Shown here: positions 16,527 through 25,496 of the stretch, one piece after another
How positions within the stretch are numbered: the first letter of the stretch is position 1
How the letters are laid out: every line of letters begins with the position of its first letter
NCBI GenBank assembly: GCA_021816865.1
Contig: JAKAWX010000002.1
Span: 228,039 to 292,038 of the forward strand
Origin: Thermoplasmata archaeon
Lineage (GTDB): Archaea; Thermoplasmatota; Thermoplasmata; Lutacidiplasmatales; UBA184
Direction of reading: 5' to 3'
Length of the DNA: 64,000 nucleotides
Translations under genes and position numbers: made by a program
The notes under the pieces: model-generated
Database searches by the model: none
Seen by the model: only the letters and a program-made list of their open reading frames with translations
What the model was told of the DNA's origin: nothing

Positions 16527-16907
16527 TCAGCGGTCCGGCTCCGGTGGGGAGAAGACCTGCCATTCGGCGATCCGGGCGTCTCGCACGACGACGCGCCAAG
16601 CCGTCGGAACGACCCAGTGCTGTCGTGGGAGGCCGCCACCGCCGAGCCGGGTCCCGCTCGCGGTCCCAAAGAGGGCGATCACGGAGCCCTGGCAGAGGTG
16701 GTCGTGGATCGCGAGGCGCAGGTCGGGGGTCCGGCGGAACTCCTTCGCCCACGCCGCGCATCCCCGGTCCCGGCCGAGGGTCTCCTGGCCGGACGGGTCG
16801 ACCCAACGAAAGTCGGGCGCCATTAGACCTTCGAGCGCCTCGAGGTCGTGCCGATTGATCTCGTTCACGAAGCGTAGCGCGATACGTCCCGGGTCGATCT
16901 CCGCCAT
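16527..16907 (-). CDS. SnoaL-like / NTF2-fold protein
   Basis: MAEIDPGRIALRFVNEINRHDLEALEGLMAPDFRWVDPSGQETLGRDRGCAAWAKEFRRTPDLRLAIHDHLCQG..VALFGTASG. Start moved to ATG 16907. Confidence 0.75.
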   Translation of the reverse strand: MAEIDPGRIALRFVNEINRHDLEALEGLMAPDFRWVDPSGQETLGRDRGCAAWAKEFRRTPDLRLAIHDHLCQGSVIALFGTASGTRLGGGGLPRQHWVVPTAWRVVVRDARIAEWQVFSPPEPDR

Positions 16908-17051
16908 CGTGCGGTGTCCCGGTCCCCGACGCCGGAGGCCTCGCACTCCCCGTAGGGGGACCCGGGATAAGGCACTCGCGGCGCCGGCCGGGAGCCGTTC
17001 GCCGCCCCCGGCCCGGTCCCGGACCCTTCCCCGGGCGTTCCGCCCCGTCGC

Positions 17052-18497
17052 TCAGTCGGAGTGCCAGGTCGGGCCACCGTAGCCGTCCGGGAGCGGCGCT
17101 CGGGCTCCCCGTCCGAAAGGGTCCGGCCGGGGGGTCGGAGGCCGTCCGCCCTTCGCGCTGAGGTAGGCGTCGATCGCCTCCGCGACGCGCGAGCCGGCGG
17201 ACATGGCGTAGACCACGGAGACGCCCCCCGTCGCGAAGACCCCGTCGACGTCGGTCCGTCCGTCCGGGCCGCGGCCTTCGGGAAACCCGTGGGGCGAGAC
17301 CTTGAGGTCGAGCTCCCCCGGTAGGCCGGCGAGGTCGCTGGTCTCTCCGACCGCCACGATCACGGTGTCGCAGGCGATCGTCTCGTCCGAACCGGCTACC
17401 AGCTCGAGCGTCGGGCGGCCCGAAGCGTCGGCCGGTCCCGCTCGCGTAGCCCGTACGACGATCCCCGAGACCTGGCCCGAGCCGAGGATGCGCACCGGGG
17501 CGCGCCCGAAGAGAAAGCGAATCCCCTCGGTCTCGGCTCCCGTTACCTCCTCCTCGCCCGCGGGCAGGTCGGCCCTTGCCTTTCGGTAGACCAGCGTCAC
17601 GTCGCCCGGTCCCGAGAGCCGCAGGCTCGAGCGGGCGGCGTCGAACGCCACGTCCCCTCCGCCGATCACCACGACCTTGCGTCCCTTGCGGCCGAACGAG
17701 CCCTCGGGCCCCCGGTTCACCGCGAGCAGGAACGGCAGGGCGGAGAAAACCCCCGGGAGCTCCTCGCCCGGTACCCCGAGCGTCCGGGGACGGGAGGCCC
17801 CGACCGCAAGGAGGACCGCCACATACCCCCGAGCGAGGAGGCTCGCCGGGGTAAAATCGACGCCCGCCTTCTGGTCGACCACGAACCGGACGTCGAGGTC
17901 CCGGAACCGGGCGAGGTCCCGGTCGAGCTCGGTCCCGTCCAGGTGGTACTGGGGGATGGTGTCGACCTGGCCGCCGAGGAACGGCTCCGATTCGAAGACC
18001 GTCACCGAGTAGCCTCGAAGGGCGAGCTCCCACGCGGCCATCAGTCCGGTCGGCCCGCCTCCGACGACCGCGATCGGCTGGTGCTTGGACGGCCCCGGAA
18101 CGTACCGCGCGTCCGAACGACCGAGCTCGAGCGCGGCGCGTTTGAGGTGACGGATGGCGATGGGCACGCCGCGGCCGCCCATCACGCAATCCTCCTCGCA
18201 GTAGTGGTAGCACGTCTTGCACAGCACGGTCGCGAGCGGGTTGTCGATGAGCGTGAGCTCTGCGGCGTCGTCGAATCGCCTCTGGGCGATGAGCGAGATG
18301 TACCCCCGGCAGTCCTGGGTGATCGGGCACGCCTGGACGCAGAACGGCATGGCGCACTGCAGGCACCGCTGCGCCTCGAGCACCGCCTCGTCCGAGGAGT
18401 ACGGCTCGAGGATCTCGCCGAACGTCCGAGTCCTCTGCGGGATCGACTCTTCGGGGATCGGTGTCCGCTCGTAACGCGAGTTCTCGTTGGTTGGCAT
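17052..18497 (-). CDS. GltD/NfnB-like FAD- and NAD(P)-binding oxidoreductase with N-terminal Fe-S domain
   Basis: CLQCAMPFCVQACPITQDCRGYI..CKTCYHYCEEDCVM (Fer4_20), VVGGGPTGLMAAWELALRGYSVTVFE, VVIGGGDVAFDAAR. Start at ATG 18497. Confidence 0.88.
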   Translation of the reverse strand: MPTNENSRYERTPIPEESIPQRTRTFGEILEPYSSDEAVLEAQRCLQCAMPFCVQACPITQDCRGYISLIAQRRFDDAAELTLIDNPLATVLCKTCYHYCEEDCVMGGRGVPIAIRHLKRAALELGRSDARYVPGPSKHQPIAVVGGGPTGLMAAWELALRGYSVTVFESEPFLGGQVDTIPQYHLDGTELDRDLARFRDLDVRFVVDQKAGVDFTPASLLARGYVAVLLAVGASRPRTLGVPGEELPGVFSALPFLLAVNRGPEGSFGRKGRKVVVIGGGDVAFDAARSSLRLSGPGDVTLVYRKARADLPAGEEEVTGAETEGIRFLFGRAPVRILGSGQVSGIVVRATRAGPADASGRPTLELVAGSDETIACDTVIVAVGETSDLAGLPGELDLKVSPHGFPEGRGPDGRTDVDGVFATGGVSVVYAMSAGSRVAEAIDAYLSAKGGRPPTPRPDPFGRGARAPLPDGYGGPTWHSD

Positions 18498-18791
18498 ATC
18501 GTGTCCCGCGGCCGTCGGGCGGCGGCGAGCGATGCGCACCTCGCGTGGAGGGGACGCGGTCGCGCGTCGGTCGGCGCCGCTCGAGCGGTGGACTCCCGGG
18601 CGGGACCCTCAATCCCGCGGGGGATAAAGTGACGCCGAGTGGCGTGCGCCGCCTCTCGGGCGGCGACGTGCGGCGGGCCGACGCCGCGGCCGGCGCGGGA
18701 ACCCTTCCCGGGCGCGTCAATCCCCCCTGACCTACGGCCTATGTACTCTCCGGCGAGACTCTCACCCCGAGGGCCGCCGAGCGAGGACCCC

Positions 18792-19259
18792 ATGGTGAGG
18801 GCGATCGTCATCTACGATTCTTGGTACGGCTGCACGAAGGGGATCGCCGACGAGGTGGCCCGGGGACTCTCCGCCGACGGGCGGGTCCCGACGATCGTGG
18901 CGAAGGTCCGTTCGACGTCGCTCGAGCATATCGTCGACCACGACATCATCGTGGTCGGATCGCCGAACCACTTCGGGGCCCCCACCGCCCACATCAAGCA
19001 GTTGCTCGCGGAGCTGCGGAAGTCCGACCTGAGGGGAAAGCGACTCGCGTTCTTCGATACTTGTTTCGCTCGGGATCGGGGGAAGGCGGTCGGTAAGATG
19101 GAGGCGGCCCTGCGGGAGAAGAACCCGCTCATCTCCCCGCCGTTCCTGGGGCTCTCGGTCGTCGTCGAAGGCGTGCAGGGCCCGGTCGCCCCGGGGGCGC
19201 TCTCGGAGAGCCGGGAGTTCGGCCGGTCGGTGCGAGCGAGCACGGCCCTCCTCGCCTAG
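18792..19259 (+). CDS. Flavodoxin-domain protein
   Basis: MVRAIVIYDSWYGCTKGIADEVARGL ... DIIVVGSPNHFGAPTAHIKQLLAEL ... RLAFFDTCFARDRGKAVGKM. Confidence 0.82.
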   Translation: MVRAIVIYDSWYGCTKGIADEVARGLSADGRVPTIVAKVRSTSLEHIVDHDIIVVGSPNHFGAPTAHIKQLLAELRKSDLRGKRLAFFDTCFARDRGKAVGKMEAALREKNPLISPPFLGLSVVVEGVQGPVAPGALSESREFGRSVRASTALLA

Positions 19260-20038
19260 CCGTCGGAACGGACGGAGCCGAGCCCGTCCTCCCGAGGCGG
19301 ATCGGCGGGCGTCGGCGAGCGACGCCCCAAGGCGCGCGCCCGCCGCGTCGAGCGCGGTGGACGCGCGACGCGCCGGGCGGCAAGGAACCGCCGGGTGGCG
19401 GCCTCGTCCCGCTTGAGTATCCGGCCGATCTCGGCGACCGGTTGCGGGTGCTGGTCGACCCGCAGGTCGACCCAGCGGTCGCTCCAGGCGCGGTCGAACC
19501 ACGGCTCACGGTGGACAACGAGCATCGCCGACGATTCCATCCCCCGACGGTCCCCCCCGGCCTCGGCGCCGGCGACGAGACCCGCGTACAGGCGTCGCGG
19601 GAGGCTCCCCCGCGCGCGCTCGAACGCGGCCGCCATCGCTGGCACGACGGTCTCGTCACGGAGGATATTCCCCTGGCAAGTGTACCCCTCTCCCGTGACG
19701 TGGCCCGCCCAACGGAGACACTTCGACCCCGTCCACGCGGCCGACCTCCCCCGCGCGTCGACCACGCCTAGCTGACGATGTTCGCGTTCGGGGTCGGCCC
19801 TAGTCAGCCGACGTACGACCTCCTCGGCCCCGAATCCCCGGCGCAACAGCTCGAGGCCGCGAGGACCGTACGCGTAGTTCGACTGGGCCTGGGTCGCGAT
19901 CGCGCCCCGCCGCCATTCGGCCCAGGGAACGACCGCACCGACGCTCATCGGTTTCGTCGCCACCACGACTCCCCAGTATCCCCGCTCGCGGTCGCACGCG
20001 ACCAGCGAGAAGGTTCCGTGCTCGTCCCGGCCGTACAT
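19256..20038 (-). CDS. DUF1028 family protein (Ntn-hydrolase-like)
   Basis: GTFSLVACDRERGYWGVVVATKPMSVGAVVPWAEWRRGAIATQAQSNYAYGPRGLELL..TGSKCLRWAGHVTGEGYTCQGNIL is typical of DUF1028. Confidence 0.88.
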   Translation of the reverse strand: MYGRDEHGTFSLVACDRERGYWGVVVATKPMSVGAVVPWAEWRRGAIATQAQSNYAYGPRGLELLRRGFGAEEVVRRLTRADPEREHRQLGVVDARGRSAAWTGSKCLRWAGHVTGEGYTCQGNILRDETVVPAMAAAFERARGSLPRRLYAGLVAGAEAGGDRRGMESSAMLVVHREPWFDRAWSDRWVDLRVDQHPQPVAEIGRILKRDEAATRRFLAARRVARPPRSTRRARALGRRSPTPADPPREDGLGSVRSDG

Positions 20039-20116
20039 GGCCCGGCGCCCAGCGTCCGGGGCCTTATCACGCCTGAGACAAGAGCGCTCGGTGACGCGCG
20101 AGCGGTCGGTCGAGCG

Positions 20117-20497
20117 TCAGGCTCGGGGCGTAAAGACGAGCGAGATGGAGTTGACGCAGTGCCGGCGGTTCGTCGCCGTGAACCCTTCGCCCTCGAACAC
20201 GTGCCCGAGGTGCGCGCCGCACCGGACGCACTGGATCTCGGTGCGCGAGCCGTCGGGGTCCGGCAGGCGCCGGACGGCGCCCGGAATCTCGCGGTCGAAG
20301 CTCGGCCACCCGCACCGTGCGTCGAACTTGTCGTCCGAGCGGTAGAGGGCGCTCCCGCACCGTTTGCACGAGTAGGTCCCCGGGGCAAACGCGCGCTCGT
20401 ACTCCCCCGAGAACGGGGCTTCCGTTCCCTTGCGGACGATGACCGCTTCCTCGCGGGCGGTGAGCTTGCGCCACGGAGGGGCCGAGGACGAGGCCAT
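20117..20497 (-). CDS. msrB: Peptide-methionine (R)-S-oxide reductase
   Basis: TYSCKRCGSALYRSDDKFDARCGWPSFDREI ... IQCVRCGAHLGHVFEGEGFTATNRRHCVNSISL. Zn CxxC pairs and catalytic Cys. Start at ATG 20497. Confidence 0.93.
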   Translation of the reverse strand: MASSSAPPWRKLTAREEAVIVRKGTEAPFSGEYERAFAPGTYSCKRCGSALYRSDDKFDARCGWPSFDREIPGAVRRLPDPDGSRTEIQCVRCGAHLGHVFEGEGFTATNRRHCVNSISLVFTPRA

Positions 20498-20585
20498 GGC
20501 GGAGCATCGGCGCGGCCGTACATAAGCACCGGGTCCCCGTCCCGGTGTGACGGGTTCTCCCCGCGGCGCCGTCAACCCGCGGCGG

Positions 20586-22247
20586 TCAGAGGAGCTCGGG
20601 AAGGTGCTCGGAGACGTAGCGGGAGACCTTGCGCCGGCCGGCCACGATCGCCTGGCGCAGGTCGTACTGCCGGGGTTCGTGCAGCACGACGTCGAACGAC
20701 CGCTCGGATTCCGCGACGAACGTGACGCCTTTCGACTCCGCGAGCGCGCGGTAGCCGGCCGCGCGCACTCGATCGAGGCTTTCGAGGCTGCGACGGCTGA
20801 CGACGACCGGGCCGGACGCGGCCAGCGAAAGGATCTGGTCGTGGTGCTGGAAGATGTTCGAGTCGACCGACGTCGGACGCACGTCGAGGAGGTCCGGGTA
20901 CTCGACTTCGGGAGTGCAGACGATCCCCGCGCCGGTATAGCGCGTGCCGGTCACGAGCTCGACCTTCCGACCGACGAGGGCACGCTCGTAGAAGCGGACC
21001 AACGGGAGGAACTCTCGGCGCTTCGCCTCGTCCAGTATTGCGAGCAGTTGACCTCCGACGCTTTCGGCCCGCTCGTACAGCGTGACGCGCAGACCCCGGG
21101 ACGACGCCGCGAGCGCGGCCTCGAGGCCCTGGACGCCTCCCCCGACGACCACGACGTCGCCGCGGAGGGGCCGCGCGGGTCGGGAGAGGCCCTCGTAGCC
21201 GACGTCCGGGTTCACCGTGCACCGCACCTCGCCCCACGCGAGGTCGCGGCACGCCTGGTTGCAGCGGATGCACGGGCGTAGCTCCCGCCGTCTCCCGAGC
21301 ACGGCCGCCGCGAACGAAGGGTCGGCCAGCATGCCGCGCGCGACCGAGACGAAGTCCGCGAGCGCGAGCGCCTCCTCGACGTCCCGGGCGTCGACGACCG
21401 ACCCGACGACCATCGTCGTCAGGGTCAGCCGCCGGGGCAGGCGGTGCGCCACGTGAAGACGCGGCGAATAGAACGCCGCGGAACTTCCCGGGGGCGCGAA
21501 CCGGCCGGCCGAGAAGTGCACGTAGTCGAGGCCCTCGACGGCTTCGGCGACCGAGACGCCGTAGTCGGGCCCGTAGCCGTCGGGCTCGTCCTCGTAGAGG
21601 CTCAGGCGCAGTCCGACCGGGAGCCCGACCTCGCCCCGGACCGCCCGCACGACCTCCCGGACGAAGGCGAGCCGCCCGTCAAACGAGCCGCCGTAGCGGT
21701 CCTGCCGATGGTTTAGCGCCGGAGCGATCGTCTGGTGGATGAGGTAGCCGTGGGCCCCGTGGATCTCGAGGCCGTCGAATCGGGCCCGCTCCCCGAGCCG
21801 GGCCGCGCGAACGAAGTCGTCGACGACGGATTCGAAATCGCCCGGGGTCATTTCGTGGGGCGTGGTTCCGGGGTAGTCGAGGAGCGACGGGGCGATCGGG
21901 CCCTCCGGGTTCGTCTCGAGCCCTGCGCGTCCTCCGCAGTGGACCAGCTGCAGGAAGATCCGGCTCCCCTCGTCGTGGACGCGTTCGGTGAGGCGCCGGA
22001 GCTTCGGGACGAAGTCGGGGTTGTACGCCCCGAGCTCGTTGCGGGAGCCGCGGGCGTTGCGGCCGTTGACGAACGCATACTCCGTGATGAGCAGGCCGGC
22101 TCCCCCTCGCGCGCGCGCCGCGAGGTAGGCGATGTGGGTCTCGTTGGTCGAGCCGTCCGGGTTGGCGAGGTTGGAGATCATCGGCGCCATCACGATGCGG
22201 TTCGGAACGGTGAGGGACCCGATCCGGCCCGTCTGGTCGGCGCGCAT
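20586..22247 (-). CDS. NADH:flavin oxidoreductase / 2,4-dienoyl-CoA reductase-like (OYE TIM barrel + 4Fe-4S + FAD domain)
   Basis: IGSLTVPNRIVMAPM ... FLQLVHCGGRA ... CIRCNQACRDLAWGEVRCTVNP ... DVVVVGGGVQGLEAALAASSRGLRVTLYE. Confidence 0.9.
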   Translation of the reverse strand: MRADQTGRIGSLTVPNRIVMAPMISNLANPDGSTNETHIAYLAARARGGAGLLITEYAFVNGRNARGSRNELGAYNPDFVPKLRRLTERVHDEGSRIFLQLVHCGGRAGLETNPEGPIAPSLLDYPGTTPHEMTPGDFESVVDDFVRAARLGERARFDGLEIHGAHGYLIHQTIAPALNHRQDRYGGSFDGRLAFVREVVRAVRGEVGLPVGLRLSLYEDEPDGYGPDYGVSVAEAVEGLDYVHFSAGRFAPPGSSAAFYSPRLHVAHRLPRRLTLTTMVVGSVVDARDVEEALALADFVSVARGMLADPSFAAAVLGRRRELRPCIRCNQACRDLAWGEVRCTVNPDVGYEGLSRPARPLRGDVVVVGGGVQGLEAALAASSRGLRVTLYERAESVGGQLLAILDEAKRREFLPLVRFYERALVGRKVELVTGTRYTGAGIVCTPEVEYPDLLDVRPTSVDSNIFQHHDQILSLAASGPVVVSRRSLESLDRVRAAGYRALAESKGVTFVAESERSFDVVLHEPRQYDLRQAIVAGRRKVSRYVSEHLPELL

Positions 22248-22313
22248 CCGCCGGGTCGCTGGCGCCGGCGGTTATAATCTATCCTCGCGCGGCGGCCGGG
22301 TCCGACCCACCGG

Positions 22314-23864
22314 CTATTGCGAGATCCGCTCGAGCCGTCGGCCGGTCGCGCGCGGTCCGAAAATGGCGATCGCCCCGGCGGCGAGGCCCGTAACGCCGAC
22401 CGTCGTGAACCCCGCGAAGAACGACGTCGCCGCGATCAGCGCCGGCAGCCCGAGCGCGCCGACCGCACCGCCCAGATGGCCGAGCCCGTCGCTCCATGCG
22501 AACCCCGAGGTCCGCGCCCTCGTCGGGAAGCTCTCGGCCGTGTAGGTGTAGGCGACCTGAAGGTACATGCCGAGCGAGAGGGAGGCCAGGAACGAACCGG
22601 CCGTAAGCACGAGGCCGCTGGCCAACGTCCCGATGAGGAGCATGCCGAGGAACCAGATGGCGGTGGCGACGACGATGAGACGGTACCGCTCGACCCGGTC
22701 GGCGGCCGCGAGCATGAGGAGAGCTCCGACAGGATAGCCCACCGCGCCGACCGCGAGGTAGAGGATCGAGCTCCCGATCGCGATCCCCTGCGCCGCGTAG
22801 AGCGTGGCCGCGTCCCCGAGAAAGGCGTAGTTGCCGACGTACCACAGGAACCACATCGCGACAAACACCGCGAGGCGCGAGGCGTACGGTCGACGGAACA
22901 GGTAGCGTGTGGGAAACCGGCCGTGCTCGAGACTGACCTCGCTCGGCCGCGGCTCTGCGAGCGCTTCGCCCCGGCCACGGGCCGTCGACTCCATCCGCCG
23001 GACGATCGCGTCGGCCTCGTCGGACCGACCGCGCATCACGAGCCAGCGGGGCGATTCGGGGAGCCGGCTCTGGAGCGCGAGTCCGACGACCGCCACGGCC
23101 CCTCCGATGACGAAGAGCAGCCGCCAGCCGACCTCGAACGTCGGCACGAGCGCGAGCGCGACGAACGGTGTGACCGCCTGGCCCAGGATGCCGATGAGGA
23201 ACGTGAGGACCGAGATCCGACCCCGTCGGGCGGCCGGCGAGAGCTCCCCCACGTACGTCGAGACGAGGTTGAGGCCGGCCCCGACCCCCACTCCGGTCAC
23301 GAATCGCCAAAGCGAGAGCGTAAAGAGGTCGGTCGCGACCGCGTCCCCGAACGAGCCGAGAGCGACGAGCGCGAACGTCACCAAAAGCATCCTCAGTCGG
23401 CCGTGCCGGTCCGAGAACGTCCCGATGACGAACGAGCCGAGGATGTAGCCCAGCAGGCCCACGGCGAGCGCGACGAAGAGTCCCTCGTCGCCCGTGAGGT
23501 GCATCTGGACCGCGATCGCGGGGAGTCCGAACCCGATGTCGGTGATGTCGTAAAAGACGAAGAAGTATCCCAGCCCTACGATCGCGAGGTAGGAGTACGG
23601 CAGCGACCACTCGGGGATCCGGTCGAGGCGGGCCAGAACCTCCGCTCCCCGGCGAGCACCTTCCGCCGACACGGTGGCGGCGGAAGGTGCGGCGGAAGAG
23701 ACGCCCCTCGGTGTGTCCGGCGTGGCGCGGGACCCGGAAGGAGGCACGGCCGGACGAACGACGGCGGGGGCATGAAGGTCGCCCCTCCGCCTAGGGTCCT
23801 GTGGGGAAACCCTCCGGTCGACCCCGGGCCGCCGGGCCGTGGAACTCTCGGGTCGGTGTGCCAA
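22314..23864 (-). CDS. Major facilitator superfamily transporter (metabolite:H+ symporter-like)
   Basis: 12-TM pattern; GTFSDRHGRLRMLLVTF motif; RLPESPRWLVMRGRSDEADAIVRRM (SP family-type loop). N-terminal ~60 aa low complexity; start uncertain (TTG 23864 or internal GTG near 23677). Confidence 0.88.
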   Translation of the reverse strand: MAHRPESSTARRPGVDRRVSPQDPRRRGDLHAPAVVRPAVPPSGSRATPDTPRGVSSAAPSAATVSAEGARRGAEVLARLDRIPEWSLPYSYLAIVGLGYFFVFYDITDIGFGLPAIAVQMHLTGDEGLFVALAVGLLGYILGSFVIGTFSDRHGRLRMLLVTFALVALGSFGDAVATDLFTLSLWRFVTGVGVGAGLNLVSTYVGELSPAARRGRISVLTFLIGILGQAVTPFVALALVPTFEVGWRLLFVIGGAVAVVGLALQSRLPESPRWLVMRGRSDEADAIVRRMESTARGRGEALAEPRPSEVSLEHGRFPTRYLFRRPYASRLAVFVAMWFLWYVGNYAFLGDAATLYAAQGIAIGSSILYLAVGAVGYPVGALLMLAAADRVERYRLIVVATAIWFLGMLLIGTLASGLVLTAGSFLASLSLGMYLQVAYTYTAESFPTRARTSGFAWSDGLGHLGGAVGALGLPALIAATSFFAGFTTVGVTGLAAGAIAIFGPRATGRRLERISQ

Positions 23865-23942
23865 ACGGTCGCACGGTTCCGCGGAGTTTAAGGGGTGGAG
23901 GGGAATGGTTTAGGCGACCGCGGAGGGTTCCGCGGACGGACG

Positions 23943-25376
23943 ATGACCGCGGCCGACTCACGGTACCTTAGGATCGAGGTCCCCGAGGAACGCCCCGAGG
24001 ACCGCGTCGTGGACTTCCGGGAGGTCCTTCACTCCTACACCCGGGAAGAGGCGATGCTCGAGGCCCAGCGGTGCCTGCAGTGCGCGCTGCCGTTCTGCGT
24101 CGAGGCGTGTCCGATCACCCAGGACTGCCGGGGCTACATCGGCCTCGTCGCGAACGGCCAGTTCGACGAGGCGGCCCGCCTCACGCTCCGCGAGAACCCG
24201 CTCGCGTCGACCCTCTGCAAGGTCTGCTACCACTACTGCGAGGACGCGTGCGTCATGAAGGGCCGGGGCGTCCCGATCGCGATCCGGCACCTCAAACGGG
24301 CGGCGCTCGAGTTCGGCAACTCGAACCTCGAGTACGTCCCGAGCGCACCGCGCCACCAGCGCGTCGCGGTCGTCGGAGCGGGCCCTGCGGGGCTGATGGC
24401 CGCGTGGGAGCTCGGGCTGCGCGGTTACGCGGTCACGCTCTTCGAGCGGCAGCGGGCGGTCGGCGGACAGGCCGGGGCGATCCCGCATTACCGCATGCCG
24501 AACCACGAACTTCTGGTCGACCTCCAGCGGTTCCGCAACTTCGACCTCACCTTCGTGGAAGGGAAAAGCGCCGGCGCGGAATTGACCCCCGAGAGCCTTC
24601 TCGCCGAAGGGTACGCGGCGGTCTTCCTCGCGATCGGGGCATCGAAGGCGGGGACGCCCGGGATTCCCGGCGAGACACTCCCCGGCGTGCTCCACGCGCT
24701 CGACTTCCTGTACGACGTGAACCAGGGACGCCCCGTGATCCTCGGCAAGAAGGTGGTCGTGGTCGGCGGCGGTGACGTCGCGGTGGACGCTGTCCGCTCC
24801 TCGTTGCGCCTCTCCCCCGGCGCCGAGATCACGATGGCGTACCGGAGAACCCGACAGGAGTCCCCCGCCGGCGAGGAGGAGATTCGCGAGACCGAGCCCG
24901 AGGGGATCCGGTTCCGCTGGCTGCTCTCCCCGTCGAGGGTGCTCGGTACCGCCCACGTCGAGGGGATCGAGTTTCAGAAGATGGAGGTCACCGCGCCCGA
25001 CGCATCGGGCCGCCGGGCCGTCCGTCCGATCCCTGGGGCGACCGAGGTGATAGAGTGTGACACGGTCATCCTGGCCGTCGGCGAGAAGGCCGACCTGACG
25101 GGCCTCTCCCCCACGCTCGGACTCAAGATCGGTACGAAGGGCTGGCCCGAAGGGGGTCACCCCGACTACATGACGGATCTCCCCGGCGTCTTTGCCGCGG
25201 GCGGGCGATCGGTGGTTCACGCGATGGCGGCCGGTACCAAGGCCGCGATCGCTATCGACGCGTACCTCTGCCAGAAGGCGGGCCATTCACCGGGATCCCG
25301 ACCCGACCCTTTCGGAGAGGGCCACCCGCCTCCTCCGCACCCCGAGGGGTACTCCGGGCCTGTCTGGAAGCCGTAG
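23943..25376 (+). CDS. GltD/NfnB-like FAD- and NAD(P)-binding oxidoreductase (second paralogue)
   Basis: CLQCALPFCVEACPITQDCRGYIGL..CKVCYHYCEDACVMKGRGVPIAIRHLKRAALE..VVGAGPAGLMAAWELGLRGYAVTLFE. Collinear with 17052..18497. GGTTTAGG box about 30 nt upstream of ATG. Confidence 0.9.
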   Translation: MTAADSRYLRIEVPEERPEDRVVDFREVLHSYTREEAMLEAQRCLQCALPFCVEACPITQDCRGYIGLVANGQFDEAARLTLRENPLASTLCKVCYHYCEDACVMKGRGVPIAIRHLKRAALEFGNSNLEYVPSAPRHQRVAVVGAGPAGLMAAWELGLRGYAVTLFERQRAVGGQAGAIPHYRMPNHELLVDLQRFRNFDLTFVEGKSAGAELTPESLLAEGYAAVFLAIGASKAGTPGIPGETLPGVLHALDFLYDVNQGRPVILGKKVVVVGGGDVAVDAVRSSLRLSPGAEITMAYRRTRQESPAGEEEIRETEPEGIRFRWLLSPSRVLGTAHVEGIEFQKMEVTAPDASGRRAVRPIPGATEVIECDTVILAVGEKADLTGLSPTLGLKIGTKGWPEGGHPDYMTDLPGVFAAGGRSVVHAMAAGTKAAIAIDAYLCQKAGHSPGSRPDPFGEGHPPPPHPEGYSGPVWKP

Positions 25377-25496
25377 CGGCCCCGTCCGCGCCGGGCCCGG
25401 GGGGCGCTCCCGCGAGCTCCCCCCCGTGCCTCGAGCAGCGGTAAGGAGGCCATCGGCCTCCGGTCCGTCGGCGCGCAGGTCCGGCCGGCGCTACCA

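Noticed and set aside
15775-18720. 981-aa minus-strand ORF spanning three annotated genes
   Set aside because: Pro/Arg/Gly-rich shadow ORF. The overlapping frames encode clear DUF2341/PKD, SnoaL-like and GltD-like proteins; long antisense/alternate ORFs are expected at this GC content.
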